Source: Limnobaculum parvum (GTDB lineage: Bacteria; Pseudomonadota; Gammaproteobacteria; Enterobacterales; Enterobacteriaceae). Taken from it: a DNA stretch of 64,000 bases. The stretch spans positions 3,498,501-3,562,500 of the forward strand of contig NZ_CP029185.2 of assembly GCF_003096015.2 (NCBI RefSeq), written 5' to 3'. This document shows, piece after piece, positions 25,884 to 35,797 of this stretch (position 1 is the stretch's first letter; every line of letters starts with the position of its first letter). Both the position numbers and the translations under genes were made by a program. The notes beneath the pieces were generated by a model, which was given only the letters and a program-made list of their open reading frames with translations, did not search any database and had not been told where the DNA came from.

Positions 25884-27167
25884 GTGCGGATACCAAAACA
25901 GGACTCTGCACGAGGTGTATCGACTCACCGTTTCAGTTTGTGTGTTATTTGCGCCAGCCTGATCTGTGCTGGCGCACTTCTCTCTTCTTATCCTTGCAAC
26001 GCTGATGAAAATAATAATCAACAGCTCAATTCCGTTTTGCAGGACATTGCTGAAAAAGAAAAAAACGTCAAACTACAGCAAAAACAGCGTGAAGACCTTA
26101 ATGTTCAGCTTAAAGAGCAGGAAAAATCTATTGCTCAATCCAGCCTGATATTGCGAAAAACTCAGGGGGCCTTGAATAATTTAGGCAGCGAAATTAGCAC
26201 CCTTAACAGCAATATAAAACGGTTGCAAAAACAACAAAATGCCCAACAAGACTATCTGGCTAAACAGCTGGATGCCGCTTTTCGTCTGGGAAAAAGCTCC
26301 GAACTTCAACTCATTCTGGAAAGTGAAGAGAGCCAGCGTAGCGAGAGGATTCTCGCGTATTACGGCTACCTGAATCAGGCTCGCCAAAAAACCATTGATG
26401 AGCTCAAAGAAACACAAACCGATCTGAAGCAGGAAAAAAACAAGTTACAAACAAAGCAGACCGAGCAAAAAACGCTGCTTGGCCAGCAAAAAGATGAACA
26501 GGTAAAACTGGAGTCGGTGCGTCAGGCTCGGAAAACAACCTTAAGCGAACTGGATATCTCCATTCAGGCCGATCAGCAAAAACTGGCCGAATTAAAGAAA
26601 AATGAATCTCGTTTAAGAGAGCAAATAGCCAAAGCTGAGCGAGAAGCCAAAGCCAGAGCAGCTCGAGAGCTGCAAGAGGCTGAAAAACTAAGAGTTCGTC
26701 AACAGCAGGCTCAAAAATCAGGCTCAGTGTATAAAACAACGGAAGAAGAGCGCTCTCTGATGGCTCGTACTGGTGGACTCGGTCGCCCGACAGCCCAGGC
26801 GATGTGGCCAGTAAGAGGGCAAATAAGCCATCGGTTCGGTGAAGCACTGCAAGGGGAACTGCGCTGGAAAGGTATCGTTATCAACGCGCCAGAAGGTAGT
26901 GAAGTTCGAGCCATTGCCGATGGACGCGTATTACTGGCTGACTGGCTACAGGGTTATGGCCTGGTTGTTGTTATCGAGCATGGTAAAAGCGATATGAGCC
27001 TGTATGGCTATAACCAGAGTGCACTGGTTAGCGTTGGTAGTCAGGTTAAAGCCGGTCAACCAATTGCGCTGGTTGGCACCAGTGGCGGTCAGGGAGAACC
27101 TTCGCTGTACTTTGAAATTCGCCGTCAAGGACAGGCAGTTAACCCACAATCATGGCTTGGAAAATAG
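25884..27167 (+). CDS. envC: Murein hydrolase activator EnvC
   Basis: About 427 residues from GTG 25884, which has AGGGGGG 6-7 bases upstream; longer readings run through the gpmI terminator. A signal peptide/hydrophobic segment (about 20-40) is followed by a long coiled coil (about 45-290) that binds FtsEX, then a degenerate LytM domain. Metal ligands of active LytM are replaced (YGYN where Y-x-H is expected, LYFEIR where LHFE is expected), as known for EnvC, which activates AmiA/AmiB at the septum rather than cutting murein. Overlaps yibQ by 16 bases. Confidence 0.95.
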   Translation: MRIPKQDSARGVSTHRFSLCVICASLICAGALLSSYPCNADENNNQQLNSVLQDIAEKEKNVKLQQKQREDLNVQLKEQEKSIAQSSLILRKTQGALNNLGSEISTLNSNIKRLQKQQNAQQDYLAKQLDAAFRLGKSSELQLILESEESQRSERILAYYGYLNQARQKTIDELKETQTDLKQEKNKLQTKQTEQKTLLGQQKDEQVKLESVRQARKTTLSELDISIQADQQKLAELKKNESRLREQIAKAEREAKARAARELQEAEKLRVRQQQAQKSGSVYKTTEEERSLMARTGGLGRPTAQAMWPVRGQISHRFGEALQGELRWKGIVINAPEGSEVRAIADGRVLLADWLQGYGLVVVIEHGKSDMSLYGYNQSALVSVGSQVKAGQPIALVGTSGGQGEPSLYFEIRRQGQAVNPQSWLGK

Positions 27168-28189
27168 TAGTGACTAGATTAAAACACCTTATCCACCCGC
27201 TACTCGGTTTGTTATGCCTAAGTTTTACGCTTTGTGCCGCCCCGGCCAGACTGGCGATTGTCATCGATGACTTTGGCTATCGTAAACATAACGAAGAGCA
27301 GATCTTGAGAATGCCAGCAGCCATTTCCGTTGCTGTATTACCGAATGCGCCACTATCGCAAGAAATGGCGCAAAAAGCCTATCAATCAGGGCATGAAATT
27401 CTCATCCATATGCCAATGGCACCAATAAGTAAACAACCTCTGGAACCAGATACACTACGCCCTGGTATGAGTGTGGAAGAAATTCGGCGTATTATTGCTC
27501 AAGCCATACACAACGTTCCCCATGCAAAAGGAATGAATAACCATATGGGCAGCGCCATGACCTCTGATTTAGGTGCTATGCAACTGGTGATGAAAACCCT
27601 GAGCCACTATCAACTTTACTTTCTCGATAGTGTGACCATCGGCAGCACCAAATCGACACAGGCTGCGGAGGGAACTTCCGTTCAGGTAGTCAAAAGAAAA
27701 GTCTTTCTGGATGATGACCAAAGTGAAGCCGCAGTGAAAAAGCAATTTAATCAAGCAGTGAAAATGGCACAAAAAAATGGTTCAGCCATTGCTATTGGCC
27801 ATCCTCATCCATCTACCATTAGCGTGTTGCAACAAATGCTGCCGCAGTTACCGCAGGACGTGGTATTAGTGCCTGTCAGCCACTTATTACCATCGGCACC
27901 ACATCGAACCTATCCAACGAGTGAGCCTAAACCCGTTGAAGTGAAGGCACCAGAAAAACCAGTGGTGCTCCCTGTCGCTCTGACTCATCGCTGCCCGGCA
28001 CCTGAATCGATTGAGAAAATCAATCCACAAGCTACCTATAGCACCATAAAAAATATTTTTGGAACATCACCGGCAATATGGTCAATCTACTCTTATCTGA
28101 CCTATTGTAGCGTCGCGCCACAAATGGCCGCGTCCTCATTACCACCAGCCCAAAAATCACCAATGAGAAAACGTCATCTAAGCATATGA
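27152..28189 (+). CDS. yibQ: Divergent polysaccharide deacetylase family protein YibQ
   Basis: 345 residues with an N-terminal hydrophobic signal (about 12-30) and a YibQ domain: AIVIDDFGYRKHNEEQIL, AISVAVLPNAP, HEILIHMPMAPISKQPLE, NNHMGSAMTS and AIGHPHPSTI closely match E. coli YibQ. Catalytic metal residues of polysaccharide deacetylases (DD, H...H) are recognisable, but the substrate is unknown. The C-terminal 80 residues are Pro-rich and diverge from E. coli. The ATG lies inside the end of envC, suggesting coupled translation. Confidence 0.93.
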   Translation: MAWKIVVTRLKHLIHPLLGLLCLSFTLCAAPARLAIVIDDFGYRKHNEEQILRMPAAISVAVLPNAPLSQEMAQKAYQSGHEILIHMPMAPISKQPLEPDTLRPGMSVEEIRRIIAQAIHNVPHAKGMNNHMGSAMTSDLGAMQLVMKTLSHYQLYFLDSVTIGSTKSTQAAEGTSVQVVKRKVFLDDDQSEAAVKKQFNQAVKMAQKNGSAIAIGHPHPSTISVLQQMLPQLPQDVVLVPVSHLLPSAPHRTYPTSEPKPVEVKAPEKPVVLPVALTHRCPAPESIEKINPQATYSTIKNIFGTSPAIWSIYSYLTYCSVAPQMAASSLPPAQKSPMRKRHLSI

Positions 28190-28259
28190 ATTATGTCTAA
28201 TTGAACAAAAATAGCAGCTACGTTACTATTTATTTTTTAAGTCCTATGGCGGTCAAACT

Positions 28260-29021
28260 ATGTTTCCTTTATCAGTGTGTGTACTAACATTTAATTCCGC
28301 GCGATTACTACAAGATGTGCTTTTGCCCCTAAAAGAAATCGCCGATGAGTTAATTATTGTAGATTCAGGAAGCAGCGATGAGACTCTGGATATTTGTCAA
28401 CAGTTTGGCGTAACCCCAGTTTACCGCGCTTATACCACTCATGGTGAGCAGATGAACTATGCAATATCATTGGTAAGCAACCAATGGGTGCTTTGCATGG
28501 ACAGCGATGAGATCATTGACCAGAAAACCGTTGAAGAGATAAAGAAGATTAAGAATGGTACAATGCCAGCGCCCGATATGGCGTTTCGAATTTCTCGTCA
28601 CTGGTTTGTTTTAGGCAAAGAAGTCCACAATATTTATCCTGTCACCTCGCCAGACTACCCGGTCAGATTATTTAATCGTGAGTGTGTTGGCTTTAACAAC
28701 CGCCCAGTTGATGATGCGGCTGAAGGTTACAAAAAGACCACAGTGATCGCCGGCTTTGTTAAACACGATACCTTTTTCTCTATCCATGAAGTGTTTAATA
28801 AACTGAATGGATATACCACCCGACTGGTTAAATATAAGCGGGTAGAACCGTCTCTGGCCAGAGGATTATTTAGCGCTTTTGGCTCTTTCTGGAAATGGTA
28901 TATTTTCAAGAATGGCTGGAAGGATGGCAAAGTAGGTGTGGTTACTGGAACTTATGCTGTGGCTTATAGCTTTATGAAATACCTGAAAGCCTGGTATCAA
29001 AACGATGATAAAAAGCATTAA
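28260..29021 (+). CDS. Glycosyltransferase family 2, WaaE/LgtF-like
   Basis: A 253-residue GT2 with VCVLTFNSARLL (5-16), IIVDSGSSDET (about 32-42) and the metal-binding CMDSDE (about 79-84). The C-terminal half (YPVRLFNRE; FKNGWKDGKVGVVTGTYAVAY) has the layout of the WaaE/KdtX family of LPS inner-core glucosyltransferases. A paralogue (waaE) lies at the far end of the locus. It is the first gene of the LPS core block, just before hldD. Acceptor and sugar cannot be told from sequence. Confidence 0.82.
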   Translation: MFPLSVCVLTFNSARLLQDVLLPLKEIADELIIVDSGSSDETLDICQQFGVTPVYRAYTTHGEQMNYAISLVSNQWVLCMDSDEIIDQKTVEEIKKIKNGTMPAPDMAFRISRHWFVLGKEVHNIYPVTSPDYPVRLFNRECVGFNNRPVDDAAEGYKKTTVIAGFVKHDTFFSIHEVFNKLNGYTTRLVKYKRVEPSLARGLFSAFGSFWKWYIFKNGWKDGKVGVVTGTYAVAYSFMKYLKAWYQNDDKKH

Positions 29022-29163
29022 TTATCTGAAACGGAACTGAGGCTGATATCCAGTGTCTACCAGCCAGATAGCTATATCGATACATTCGGCATAAAATAAC
29101 GCTGGACGTTGTTTAACATAGACAACCTCCCAACAAATTTATCTTGGAACAAGTGGTGAAACC

Positions 29164-30099
29164 ATGATTATCGTAACCGGCGGTGCTGGATTTATCGGCA
29201 GCAATATTATCAAAGCATTAAACAATACCGGATATCAAGACATTCTGGTAGTCGATAACCTGAAAGATGGTACTAAATTCGCCAATCTGGTTGATTTAGA
29301 AATTGCTGACTATATTGATAAAGAAGACTTTCTTGCTCATATTCTCGCCGGTGATGATTTAGGTGATATTGATGCAATTTTCCATCAGGGTGCCTGTTCT
29401 TCAACCACCGAGTGGGATGGCAAGTATATGATGGATAATAACTATCAATACTCCAAAGATCTGCTTCACTTCTGTCTGGATCGCCGTATTCCATTCCTCT
29501 ATGCGTCATCCGCAGCGACTTACGGTGGCCGTAGTGATAACTTTGTTGAAGATCGTCAATTTGAGCAACCTCTTAACGTCTATGGCTATTCAAAGTTCCT
29601 GTTTGACCAGTATGTCCGCCAAATTTTGCCTCAGGCCGAATCTCAAATTTGTGGATTTCGCTATTTCAACGTGTATGGCCCACGGGAAAATCACAAAGGC
29701 AGCATGGCCAGCGTTGCTTTTCACCTAAATAACCAAATCAATAACGGTGAAAATCCAAAGCTATTTTCAGGCAGTGAGCAGCTTAAACGCGACTTTATCT
29801 ATGTGGGTGACGTAGCCAATATGAACCTCTGGTTCTGGAAAAATGGCACTTCAGGTATCTTTAACTGTGGAACCGGTCGCTCAGAATCCTTCCAAGCTGT
29901 TGCAGATGCGGTATTGGCTTTCCATAAAAAAGGGCTCGTTGAGTACATCCCATTCCCTGAGCATTTGAAAGGTCGATACCAGTCCTATACTCAAGCCAAC
30001 CTCACTAAACTAAAAGCAACAGGCTATGATCTGCCTTTCAAAACCGTTGCTGAAGGCGTGGCAGAATACATGACTTGGCTAAATCGGGATAAATTATAA
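29164..30099 (+). CDS. hldD: ADP-L-glycero-D-manno-heptose-6-epimerase
   Basis: A 311-residue NADP-dependent SDR epimerase supplying ADP-L,D-heptose for the LPS core. It has the Rossmann GGAGFIGSNI (6-15), HQGACSSTTEWDG (about 74-86), the YxxxK pair YGYSKF (about 139-144) and YFNVYGPRE. Length is as in E. coli (310). A terminator-like hairpin separates it from waaF. Confidence 0.98.
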   Translation: MIIVTGGAGFIGSNIIKALNNTGYQDILVVDNLKDGTKFANLVDLEIADYIDKEDFLAHILAGDDLGDIDAIFHQGACSSTTEWDGKYMMDNNYQYSKDLLHFCLDRRIPFLYASSAATYGGRSDNFVEDRQFEQPLNVYGYSKFLFDQYVRQILPQAESQICGFRYFNVYGPRENHKGSMASVAFHLNNQINNGENPKLFSGSEQLKRDFIYVGDVANMNLWFWKNGTSGIFNCGTGRSESFQAVADAVLAFHKKGLVEYIPFPEHLKGRYQSYTQANLTKLKATGYDLPFKTVAEGVAEYMTWLNRDKL

Positions 30100-30122
30100 A
30101 ATTTAAATAACACAGTCACTTA

Positions 30123-30160
30123 ATAAAAGCCCTGTGTTAATAACCCCGGGCTTTTATTTT
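30123..30160 (+). terminator. Terminator between hldD and waaF
   Basis: Perfect 10-bp stem ATAAAAGCCC / GGGCTTTTAT with a 15-base loop and a T-run. In E. coli hldD-waaF-waaC are co-transcribed, so here it may attenuate or end the hldD transcript. Confidence 0.7.
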
Positions 30161-30206
30161 AACTATGCAATCGCCGTGTCGCTTTACAACTGGAGCAGTA
30201 TTAAGC

Positions 30207-31256
30207 ATGAAAACGCTGATTATCGGGCCATCCTGGGTTGGTGATATGATGATGTCACAAAGCCTTTATCGTACTTTAAAGGCAGAAAACCCGGCTGTGG
30301 AAATAGACGTAATGGCTCCAGCCTGGTGTCGCCCGTTATTGGCCCGAATGCCTGAAATTAGTCAAGCGCTTCCAATGCCTTTAGGTCACGGTGCACTGGC
30401 CATTGGAGAACGTCGCCATCTGGGTAAACAATTACGTCAAGAGCAATATCAACAAGCTATTGTTCTGCCAAACTCCTTTAAATCTGCTCTAGTTCCTTTT
30501 TTTGCCCAGATTCCAATCCGCACCGGATGGCGTGGAGAAATGCGATACGGTCTGCTAAACGATCTTCGCATATTGGATAAAGCCGCATTCCCTTTGATGG
30601 TTCAGCGCTATGTGGCTTTAGCCTATAACAAACAGCGTATCTCTCATGCCGAGGATATCCCTCAGCCCATTCTCTGGCCTCAACTTCACGTTAGCCAAAC
30701 AGAGATTGAAGTTACCGCTGCCGAATTCAACCTTAATAATAGTCGACCTGTGATCGGATTTTGCCCTGGCGCTGAGTTTGGCCCGGCGAAGCGCTGGCCT
30801 CATTACCACTATGCCACTCTAGCTAACAGTCTGATTCCAATGGGATACCAAATTGCACTGTTTGGTTCAGAGAAAGACAGAGAAGCAGGAGAGGAGATTG
30901 TTCATGCGCTTCCAGCCGACCTACAGCACCACTGCCATAATCTTGCCGGCAGCACTCAATTGGATCAAGCCGTCATTCTGATCGCCGCCTGTAATGCCGT
31001 TGTTAGTAACGACTCGGGATTAATGCATATCGCAGCAGCACTCAATAAACCCTTAGTCGCCCTTTATGGCCCAAGCAGCCCGGATTTCACACCGCCACTC
31101 ACACGTGATGCCAAAGTGATCCGCCTGATTACCGGTTACCATAAAGTACGTAAAGGAAATGCTCAACAGGGCTACCACCAAAGCTTAATTGATATTCAAC
31201 CTGAGCAGGTTTTAGCTGAGCTCCAATTACTGCTAGCCAGCAAGGAGCACCAGTAA
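30207..31256 (+). CDS. waaF: ADP-heptose:LPS heptosyltransferase II
   Basis: A 349-residue GT9 enzyme adding the second heptose of the inner core. Family blocks are LIIGPSWVGDMMMSQSLYR (4-22), GWRGEMRYGLLND, GFCPGAEFGPAKRWP (about 190) and NDSGLMHIAAAL (about 268). ATG 30207 has GGAG upstream and aligns with E. coli WaaF; a longer frame adds 14 unrelated residues. Stop overlaps the waaC ATG (TAATG). Confidence 0.97.
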   Translation: MKTLIIGPSWVGDMMMSQSLYRTLKAENPAVEIDVMAPAWCRPLLARMPEISQALPMPLGHGALAIGERRHLGKQLRQEQYQQAIVLPNSFKSALVPFFAQIPIRTGWRGEMRYGLLNDLRILDKAAFPLMVQRYVALAYNKQRISHAEDIPQPILWPQLHVSQTEIEVTAAEFNLNNSRPVIGFCPGAEFGPAKRWPHYHYATLANSLIPMGYQIALFGSEKDREAGEEIVHALPADLQHHCHNLAGSTQLDQAVILIAACNAVVSNDSGLMHIAAALNKPLVALYGPSSPDFTPPLTRDAKVIRLITGYHKVRKGNAQQGYHQSLIDIQPEQVLAELQLLLASKEHQ

Positions 31257-32215
31257 TGAAGGTTCTGATAGTCAAAACCTCTTCGATGGGGGATGTCTTA
31301 CATACTCTGCCGGCACTTACCGATGCACAAAATGCGATCCCAAATATCCAGTTTGACTGGGTGGTCGAAGAAGGATTTGCACAGATCCCTCGTTGGCATA
31401 ATGCCGTTAATCAGGTTATTCCCGTAGCCATACGTCGCTGGAGAAAATCGTGGTTTAGTGCCGATACCCGTAAAGAAAGAGCCGCATTTATTACCCAATT
31501 ACAAGATCGCCATTATGACGCGGTCATTGACGCGCAAGGGCTCATAAAGAGCGCCTTTTTAATTACTCGAAAAGCCAAAGGAACGAAGCACGGGCAAGAT
31601 CGCCATAGCGCCAGAGAGCCACTGGCTAGTTGGTTCTATGATGTAAAGCACCCAATACCTAAAAATCAGCACGCTGTTGAACGTACCCGTCAACTGTTTG
31701 CTCTCAGCCTTGGCTACCCAATGCCAGACAAAAAAGGTGATTATGGTATTGCCCAACATTTTCTAACAACTCTTCCCGCAGATGTAAATACCTATTTGGT
31801 TTTTCTTCATGCCACAACCCGTGATGATAAACATTGGCCCGAACAGCATTGGCGCGAGCTGATTGCCCTTACCACAGAGTCTGGATTAAAAATCAAGCTC
31901 CCTTGGGGAGCTCCTCATGAGCACGAAAGAGCAAAACGTTTAGCGAAAGGCTTCCAACATGTTGAAGTTTTACCTAAACTATCCTTGAAAGAAATCGCAA
32001 ATGTGTTGGTTGGCGCTAAAGCCGTTGTTTCTGTTGATACCGGACTTAGCCATCTGACTGCTGCACTGGACCGCCCCAATATCACCCTATATGGACCGAC
32101 AGATCCTAGGCTGATTGGGGGATATGGAAAAAATCAGCTTTCAGTAAAGCGAACAGACAACATAAAATCGATACCACCGGATATTATCTATAATTATTTA
32201 TTGAGTATCAGATGA
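31256..32215 (+). CDS. waaC: ADP-heptose:LPS heptosyltransferase I
   Basis: A 319-residue GT9 enzyme that adds the first heptose to Kdo2-lipid A. It has VKTSSMGDVLHTLPAL (6-21), FDWVVEEGFAQIP, IDAQGLIKSA (about 97) and VDTGLSHLTAALDRP (about 261-275). Length equals E. coli WaaC. It ends in an ATGA overlap with the next glycosyltransferase. Confidence 0.97.
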   Translation: MKVLIVKTSSMGDVLHTLPALTDAQNAIPNIQFDWVVEEGFAQIPRWHNAVNQVIPVAIRRWRKSWFSADTRKERAAFITQLQDRHYDAVIDAQGLIKSAFLITRKAKGTKHGQDRHSAREPLASWFYDVKHPIPKNQHAVERTRQLFALSLGYPMPDKKGDYGIAQHFLTTLPADVNTYLVFLHATTRDDKHWPEQHWRELIALTTESGLKIKLPWGAPHEHERAKRLAKGFQHVEVLPKLSLKEIANVLVGAKAVVSVDTGLSHLTAALDRPNITLYGPTDPRLIGGYGKNQLSVKRTDNIKSIPPDIIYNYLLSIR

Positions 32216-33378
32216 AGCGCCTACATATAATTAATCTCGATGGGCTAGCGGGCACCGAGAAAATGCTAATCCAATTTATTAATAGTAATATCAATGATGG
32301 CGATGAAGATATTATTGTTAACATTAATAATGTGTTGAGTGATGCTCTCACTGACCATATTGATAAGAAGAACGTTGTTTTTCCTTACCGCGTTTTTCAG
32401 AATAAGGCGTATAAATATCCGTCCTTTATGCGAAAACGTTTGCTTCGCAAACTAATTGAAAAAGAAAAAGCAGATCTGATTATTGTTTGGGATCTTATTC
32501 CTAATCTGGATAAAAAACCTTCCTATGGAAAAATTGTTTACTATGATCATGGGAATTCATGGCACTTTAGTAAAAACGCCAAAACGCTAAATTTCTTCTC
32601 CATGGTCGATGGTTGCATTTCTGTATCTGTCGCATCACAAAGAATGCTACAACTCAAATTTGACTTACGTTGTTCAATAGAGACAATTCCAAATAATATT
32701 CCCCCACCCCATAAAATAAAAAAGTTAAAAGATACATTGGGGGAGAGCATTATTTTAGGTACCGCTTCGCGTTTAGAGCCGATTAAAGCCATTGGGGTAG
32801 CAATCTTGACAGCCCAGGAACTTAATCGAAGAGGAATAAATACAACGTTATACATTGCAGGCCAAGGTTCTCAGGAAGAGAAACTACAATCACTCGTTAA
32901 AAAGTTACATTTAAACGATAAAGTCATATTTATGGGTTTCCAACATGATTTGGCTGATTTCTATCAAAAAATAGACTTCTATATTAGTAGCCCAATAACC
33001 GAAGCCTTTGGTTTATCTTGTATGGAAGCGCTCTATAATGGCATACCGGTAATATTTCCCCTTATTGATGGGCAACCGGAAGTGATTATAACGGGGCAAA
33101 CAGGCCTTGGATATACTCCAACCATGACATTTGATCAATACAACAAGTTAACAGGGTTAAATATTCATTATCATCATCAGGGGTATAATCCTTTAAGTGA
33201 TAAACTTATGGCTCTCAGGGTTCCTTCGTACATTGATTATGCTAATGGTATAGAGCACATTATTAAAGAAAATGAATATCATCAATATAGTGAAAATGCT
33301 CTGCGTTATACGCAGGAACAATGTGATTACAAAAAATTTAATGACACATTAAGAGAGACGTTAAATTCTTTTCTGTAA
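32212..33378 (+). CDS. Glycosyltransferase family 4 (LPS core, unassigned)
   Basis: A 388-residue GT-B glycosyltransferase. The C-terminal donor domain has LGTASRLEPIKAI (about 182), IAGQGSQEEKL and the E-x7-E motif in EAFGLSCMEALYNGIPV (about 263-279). The N-terminus (GLAGTEKMLIQFI) is the acceptor domain. It is translationally coupled to waaC (ATGA). Base composition turns clearly AT-rich here and stays so until the deacetylase, as in variable outer-core regions. Sugar specificity cannot be read. Confidence 0.85.
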   Translation: MKRLHIINLDGLAGTEKMLIQFINSNINDGDEDIIVNINNVLSDALTDHIDKKNVVFPYRVFQNKAYKYPSFMRKRLLRKLIEKEKADLIIVWDLIPNLDKKPSYGKIVYYDHGNSWHFSKNAKTLNFFSMVDGCISVSVASQRMLQLKFDLRCSIETIPNNIPPPHKIKKLKDTLGESIILGTASRLEPIKAIGVAILTAQELNRRGINTTLYIAGQGSQEEKLQSLVKKLHLNDKVIFMGFQHDLADFYQKIDFYISSPITEAFGLSCMEALYNGIPVIFPLIDGQPEVIITGQTGLGYTPTMTFDQYNKLTGLNIHYHHQGYNPLSDKLMALRVPSYIDYANGIEHIIKENEYHQYSENALRYTQEQCDYKKFNDTLRETLNSFL

Positions 33379-33410
33379 TGTGATCATAATATGCAGGTTA
33401 TAATTCCAAC

Positions 33411-34508
33411 ATGGTAAATGAGATTCCTACAATAAAAAAAATCATTCTAATTCTTCCTTTTCTAGAAGGTCGTGGTGGAATGGAAACTGTAATGACCACG
33501 CTTATTCCTATGATAAAAGCTGATGGTATTCAGATTAAATTATTTATGCTGGGAAAAGAAAAACAGCACTATAAGGAATGGTTAGAAAGCATTGAATATG
33601 AATCTTCAATGTGTACACATAAAAGTAAAAAAGTCAGAAACCTCGTTTATATTACCGCATTAACCCGTTACCTTTTTCGTGAAAAACCTGATATTGTCAT
33701 TTGTACAAACGCTCTAACATGTCTAATCGCCGATCTTGCAAGGAAGATCGGTAGGGGTGATTACCCTATTGTTTCATGGTCTCATGGTTCAATAGCAGAG
33801 ATGAGTAAAAAGGAGGATATGTTAAGAGCAGACTTTCATTTAGCTATTGCATCAGGAATAACACAACAGCTAACTGAATTAGGTGAAAAAAAATCAAATA
33901 TTTATACTATTTTCAATCCATGTAAACCCGCTGATCGCATAATCCCGAGACCTACAAATAAGCACAAATTCGCCTATTTAGGTCGCATCCTTTTTGGCGA
34001 TGAGAAAAGGCTAAAAGACATTCTGGATGCGTTTTCTACCATAGAAAACGAGTTCGAATTGCATATTATTGGTGATGGTAAGGATATGGAGCTTACCCGA
34101 AATTATGCACATCAATTAAGCATCTATCCCAAAATAATTTGGCATGGATGGCAGCATGATCCTTGGGAGGCTTTACATGATATAACGGCAATAATACTCG
34201 CTTCAACTCATGAGGGTTTTGGTATGGTACTTGCCGAAGCTGCAGCTCGTGGCGTTTACAGTATCAGTAGCAACTGTCCAACAGGGCCTGAAGATATTAT
34301 TCAGGATGGTATCAATGGTATTTTGTTTGAACCAAGAGATGTTCAAACGCTTCATAATATTATTATTAATATTATGGATGGAGAAATACTTCCTGACCAG
34401 AAGCTAATCCAATCTTCTGCTCAAAAATTTTACCCTGAAAATTACTATACGCGATTTAAAACATCGCTAATCTCTATTATGGAAAGATGGAACAATAAGT
34501 CAGTTTAA
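33411..34508 (+). CDS. Glycosyltransferase family 4, WaaB-like
   Basis: 365 residues. It resembles the E. coli LPS 1,6-galactosyltransferase WaaB along its length: GRGGMETVMTTLI (about 20), PDIVICTNALTCLIADLARK (about 92-111), DFHLAIASGITQQL, FEL-HIIGDGKD and the donor motif EGFGMVLAEAAARG (about 271). Assignment as WaaB itself is not justified, because the rest of the cluster is Klebsiella/Serratia-like. A hexosyltransferase of the outer core is likely. It converges with the ligase gene, overlapping it by 4 bases. Confidence 0.8.
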   Translation: MVNEIPTIKKIILILPFLEGRGGMETVMTTLIPMIKADGIQIKLFMLGKEKQHYKEWLESIEYESSMCTHKSKKVRNLVYITALTRYLFREKPDIVICTNALTCLIADLARKIGRGDYPIVSWSHGSIAEMSKKEDMLRADFHLAIASGITQQLTELGEKKSNIYTIFNPCKPADRIIPRPTNKHKFAYLGRILFGDEKRLKDILDAFSTIENEFELHIIGDGKDMELTRNYAHQLSIYPKIIWHGWQHDPWEALHDITAIILASTHEGFGMVLAEAAARGVYSISSNCPTGPEDIIQDGINGILFEPRDVQTLHNIIINIMDGEILPDQKLIQSSAQKFYPENYYTRFKTSLISIMERWNNKSV

Positions 34509-35764
34509 TAAGTCTTTACTTTATATTTTTCTAATTCTCTATTATCTAAATATGAAAAGCATAGATAGAGAATTAGACTCAATAACATGACACACACATA
34601 TTTATTTGAATAAAGTAACGTATCAGACAAACCAAAGAATATTGTCGGAATCATGAGTAATGCTGATATCAGGATGCTTCTAGTGATTATAAATGAGTAA
34701 TATATCAGGGAAACATAAAAAACCAGTAAAAATAGCATTCCCGCAATTCCCTGTAATGAACCAATATTAATTACATCATTATGTAAATGGAACTCCAGGG
34801 CCGCTAATGCCGCCGGATTACTATACTGTTCTTCAGTAATGTATTTTCTAGCCAGAATATTACGCTCATCAGCACTGATCCCATAAGGATGTTCACAAAT
34901 AATATGCAGTCCGGCTTTCCATAAACTAAACCTTGCACCTAAAGATGTGCCAACAGTCCCTCCTTGATAAGCATTAACCTCATAGACGGTAGAGTCCATT
35001 CTTGAAATAATTGGTTGTAAAGAAATTAAATTTGTACTTACACCCGCAGCGATAAGTACGGCCAACACAAGTAAATATTTTATATTTATAATTTTTAATT
35101 TAATAAAGAACAAGGTAATACACAATGGATAAATGATGATAACAGCTCTGGTTTCTGTCATAAGAACAACATAAAATGTAAATAATGACAGCACAACCAA
35201 CAGAACACTACTGTATTTTATTCTGGACACATATACGATATACATTACCAATAAAGCTTGGACAGCATAAATATATCCTCCTATCGTTGCCGCCAGACCA
35301 AATCCAATGCGTTCCCCTGTTTGTATATGATAATAGATACCACTAAAAGATAAATATAAATAACTAATCAGCAACATAACGCCAGATAGAAATAAAGTTT
35401 TTTTACCTACCCTATCTTTAATTGATATCAAATGAAAAAGTATTACTGCACATGAAATCATTCTTTTAGCAGAACGAATATATTCAATATTTACAATGTT
35501 ATAATCAATGCTCTTAAACAGTGCGGCCCATGACATTTCAAAAATGCCAAACAATATGATAACTAAAGGTAATATTAACTCTCGATTTCTTATACTGTTT
35601 CTTCTGATAAAAATATATATTACAGAAAGATAAAGTGCTATGTATAAAGCATAACGACTAATTGCATCATAGGGTAGCGCAAAAGATAGCGCCAAAGAAA
35701 TCAGAAAAACAATAACAGGAGCTTCGTTGAACTGATATATCTTATTTTTTATAATTCTACTCAT
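34505..35764 (-). CDS. waaL: O-antigen ligase family protein (WaaL-like)
   Basis: A 419-residue integral membrane protein with about 11-12 predicted helices and one large periplasmic loop (about 265-330). The loop holds GARFSLWKAG and EFHLHNDVIN (His near 323), matching the R and H motifs of O-antigen ligases; TETRAVI (about 219) precedes the loop. WaaL-type ligases attach O-antigen or other glycans to lipid A-core; Wzy polymerases look alike, so location inside the core locus is the main reason for the choice. It lies opposite to the surrounding genes. Confidence 0.8.
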   Translation of the reverse strand: MSRIIKNKIYQFNEAPVIVFLISLALSFALPYDAISRYALYIALYLSVIYIFIRRNSIRNRELILPLVIILFGIFEMSWAALFKSIDYNIVNIEYIRSAKRMISCAVILFHLISIKDRVGKKTLFLSGVMLLISYLYLSFSGIYYHIQTGERIGFGLAATIGGYIYAVQALLVMYIVYVSRIKYSSVLLVVLSLFTFYVVLMTETRAVIIIYPLCITLFFIKLKIINIKYLLVLAVLIAAGVSTNLISLQPIISRMDSTVYEVNAYQGGTVGTSLGARFSLWKAGLHIICEHPYGISADERNILARKYITEEQYSNPAALAALEFHLHNDVINIGSLQGIAGMLFLLVFYVSLIYYSFIITRSILISALLMIPTIFFGLSDTLLYSNKYVCVMLLSLILYLCFSYLDNRELEKYKVKTY

Positions 35765-35797
35765 ATATTAAAATACCAAGGGAAACAATAATTATAT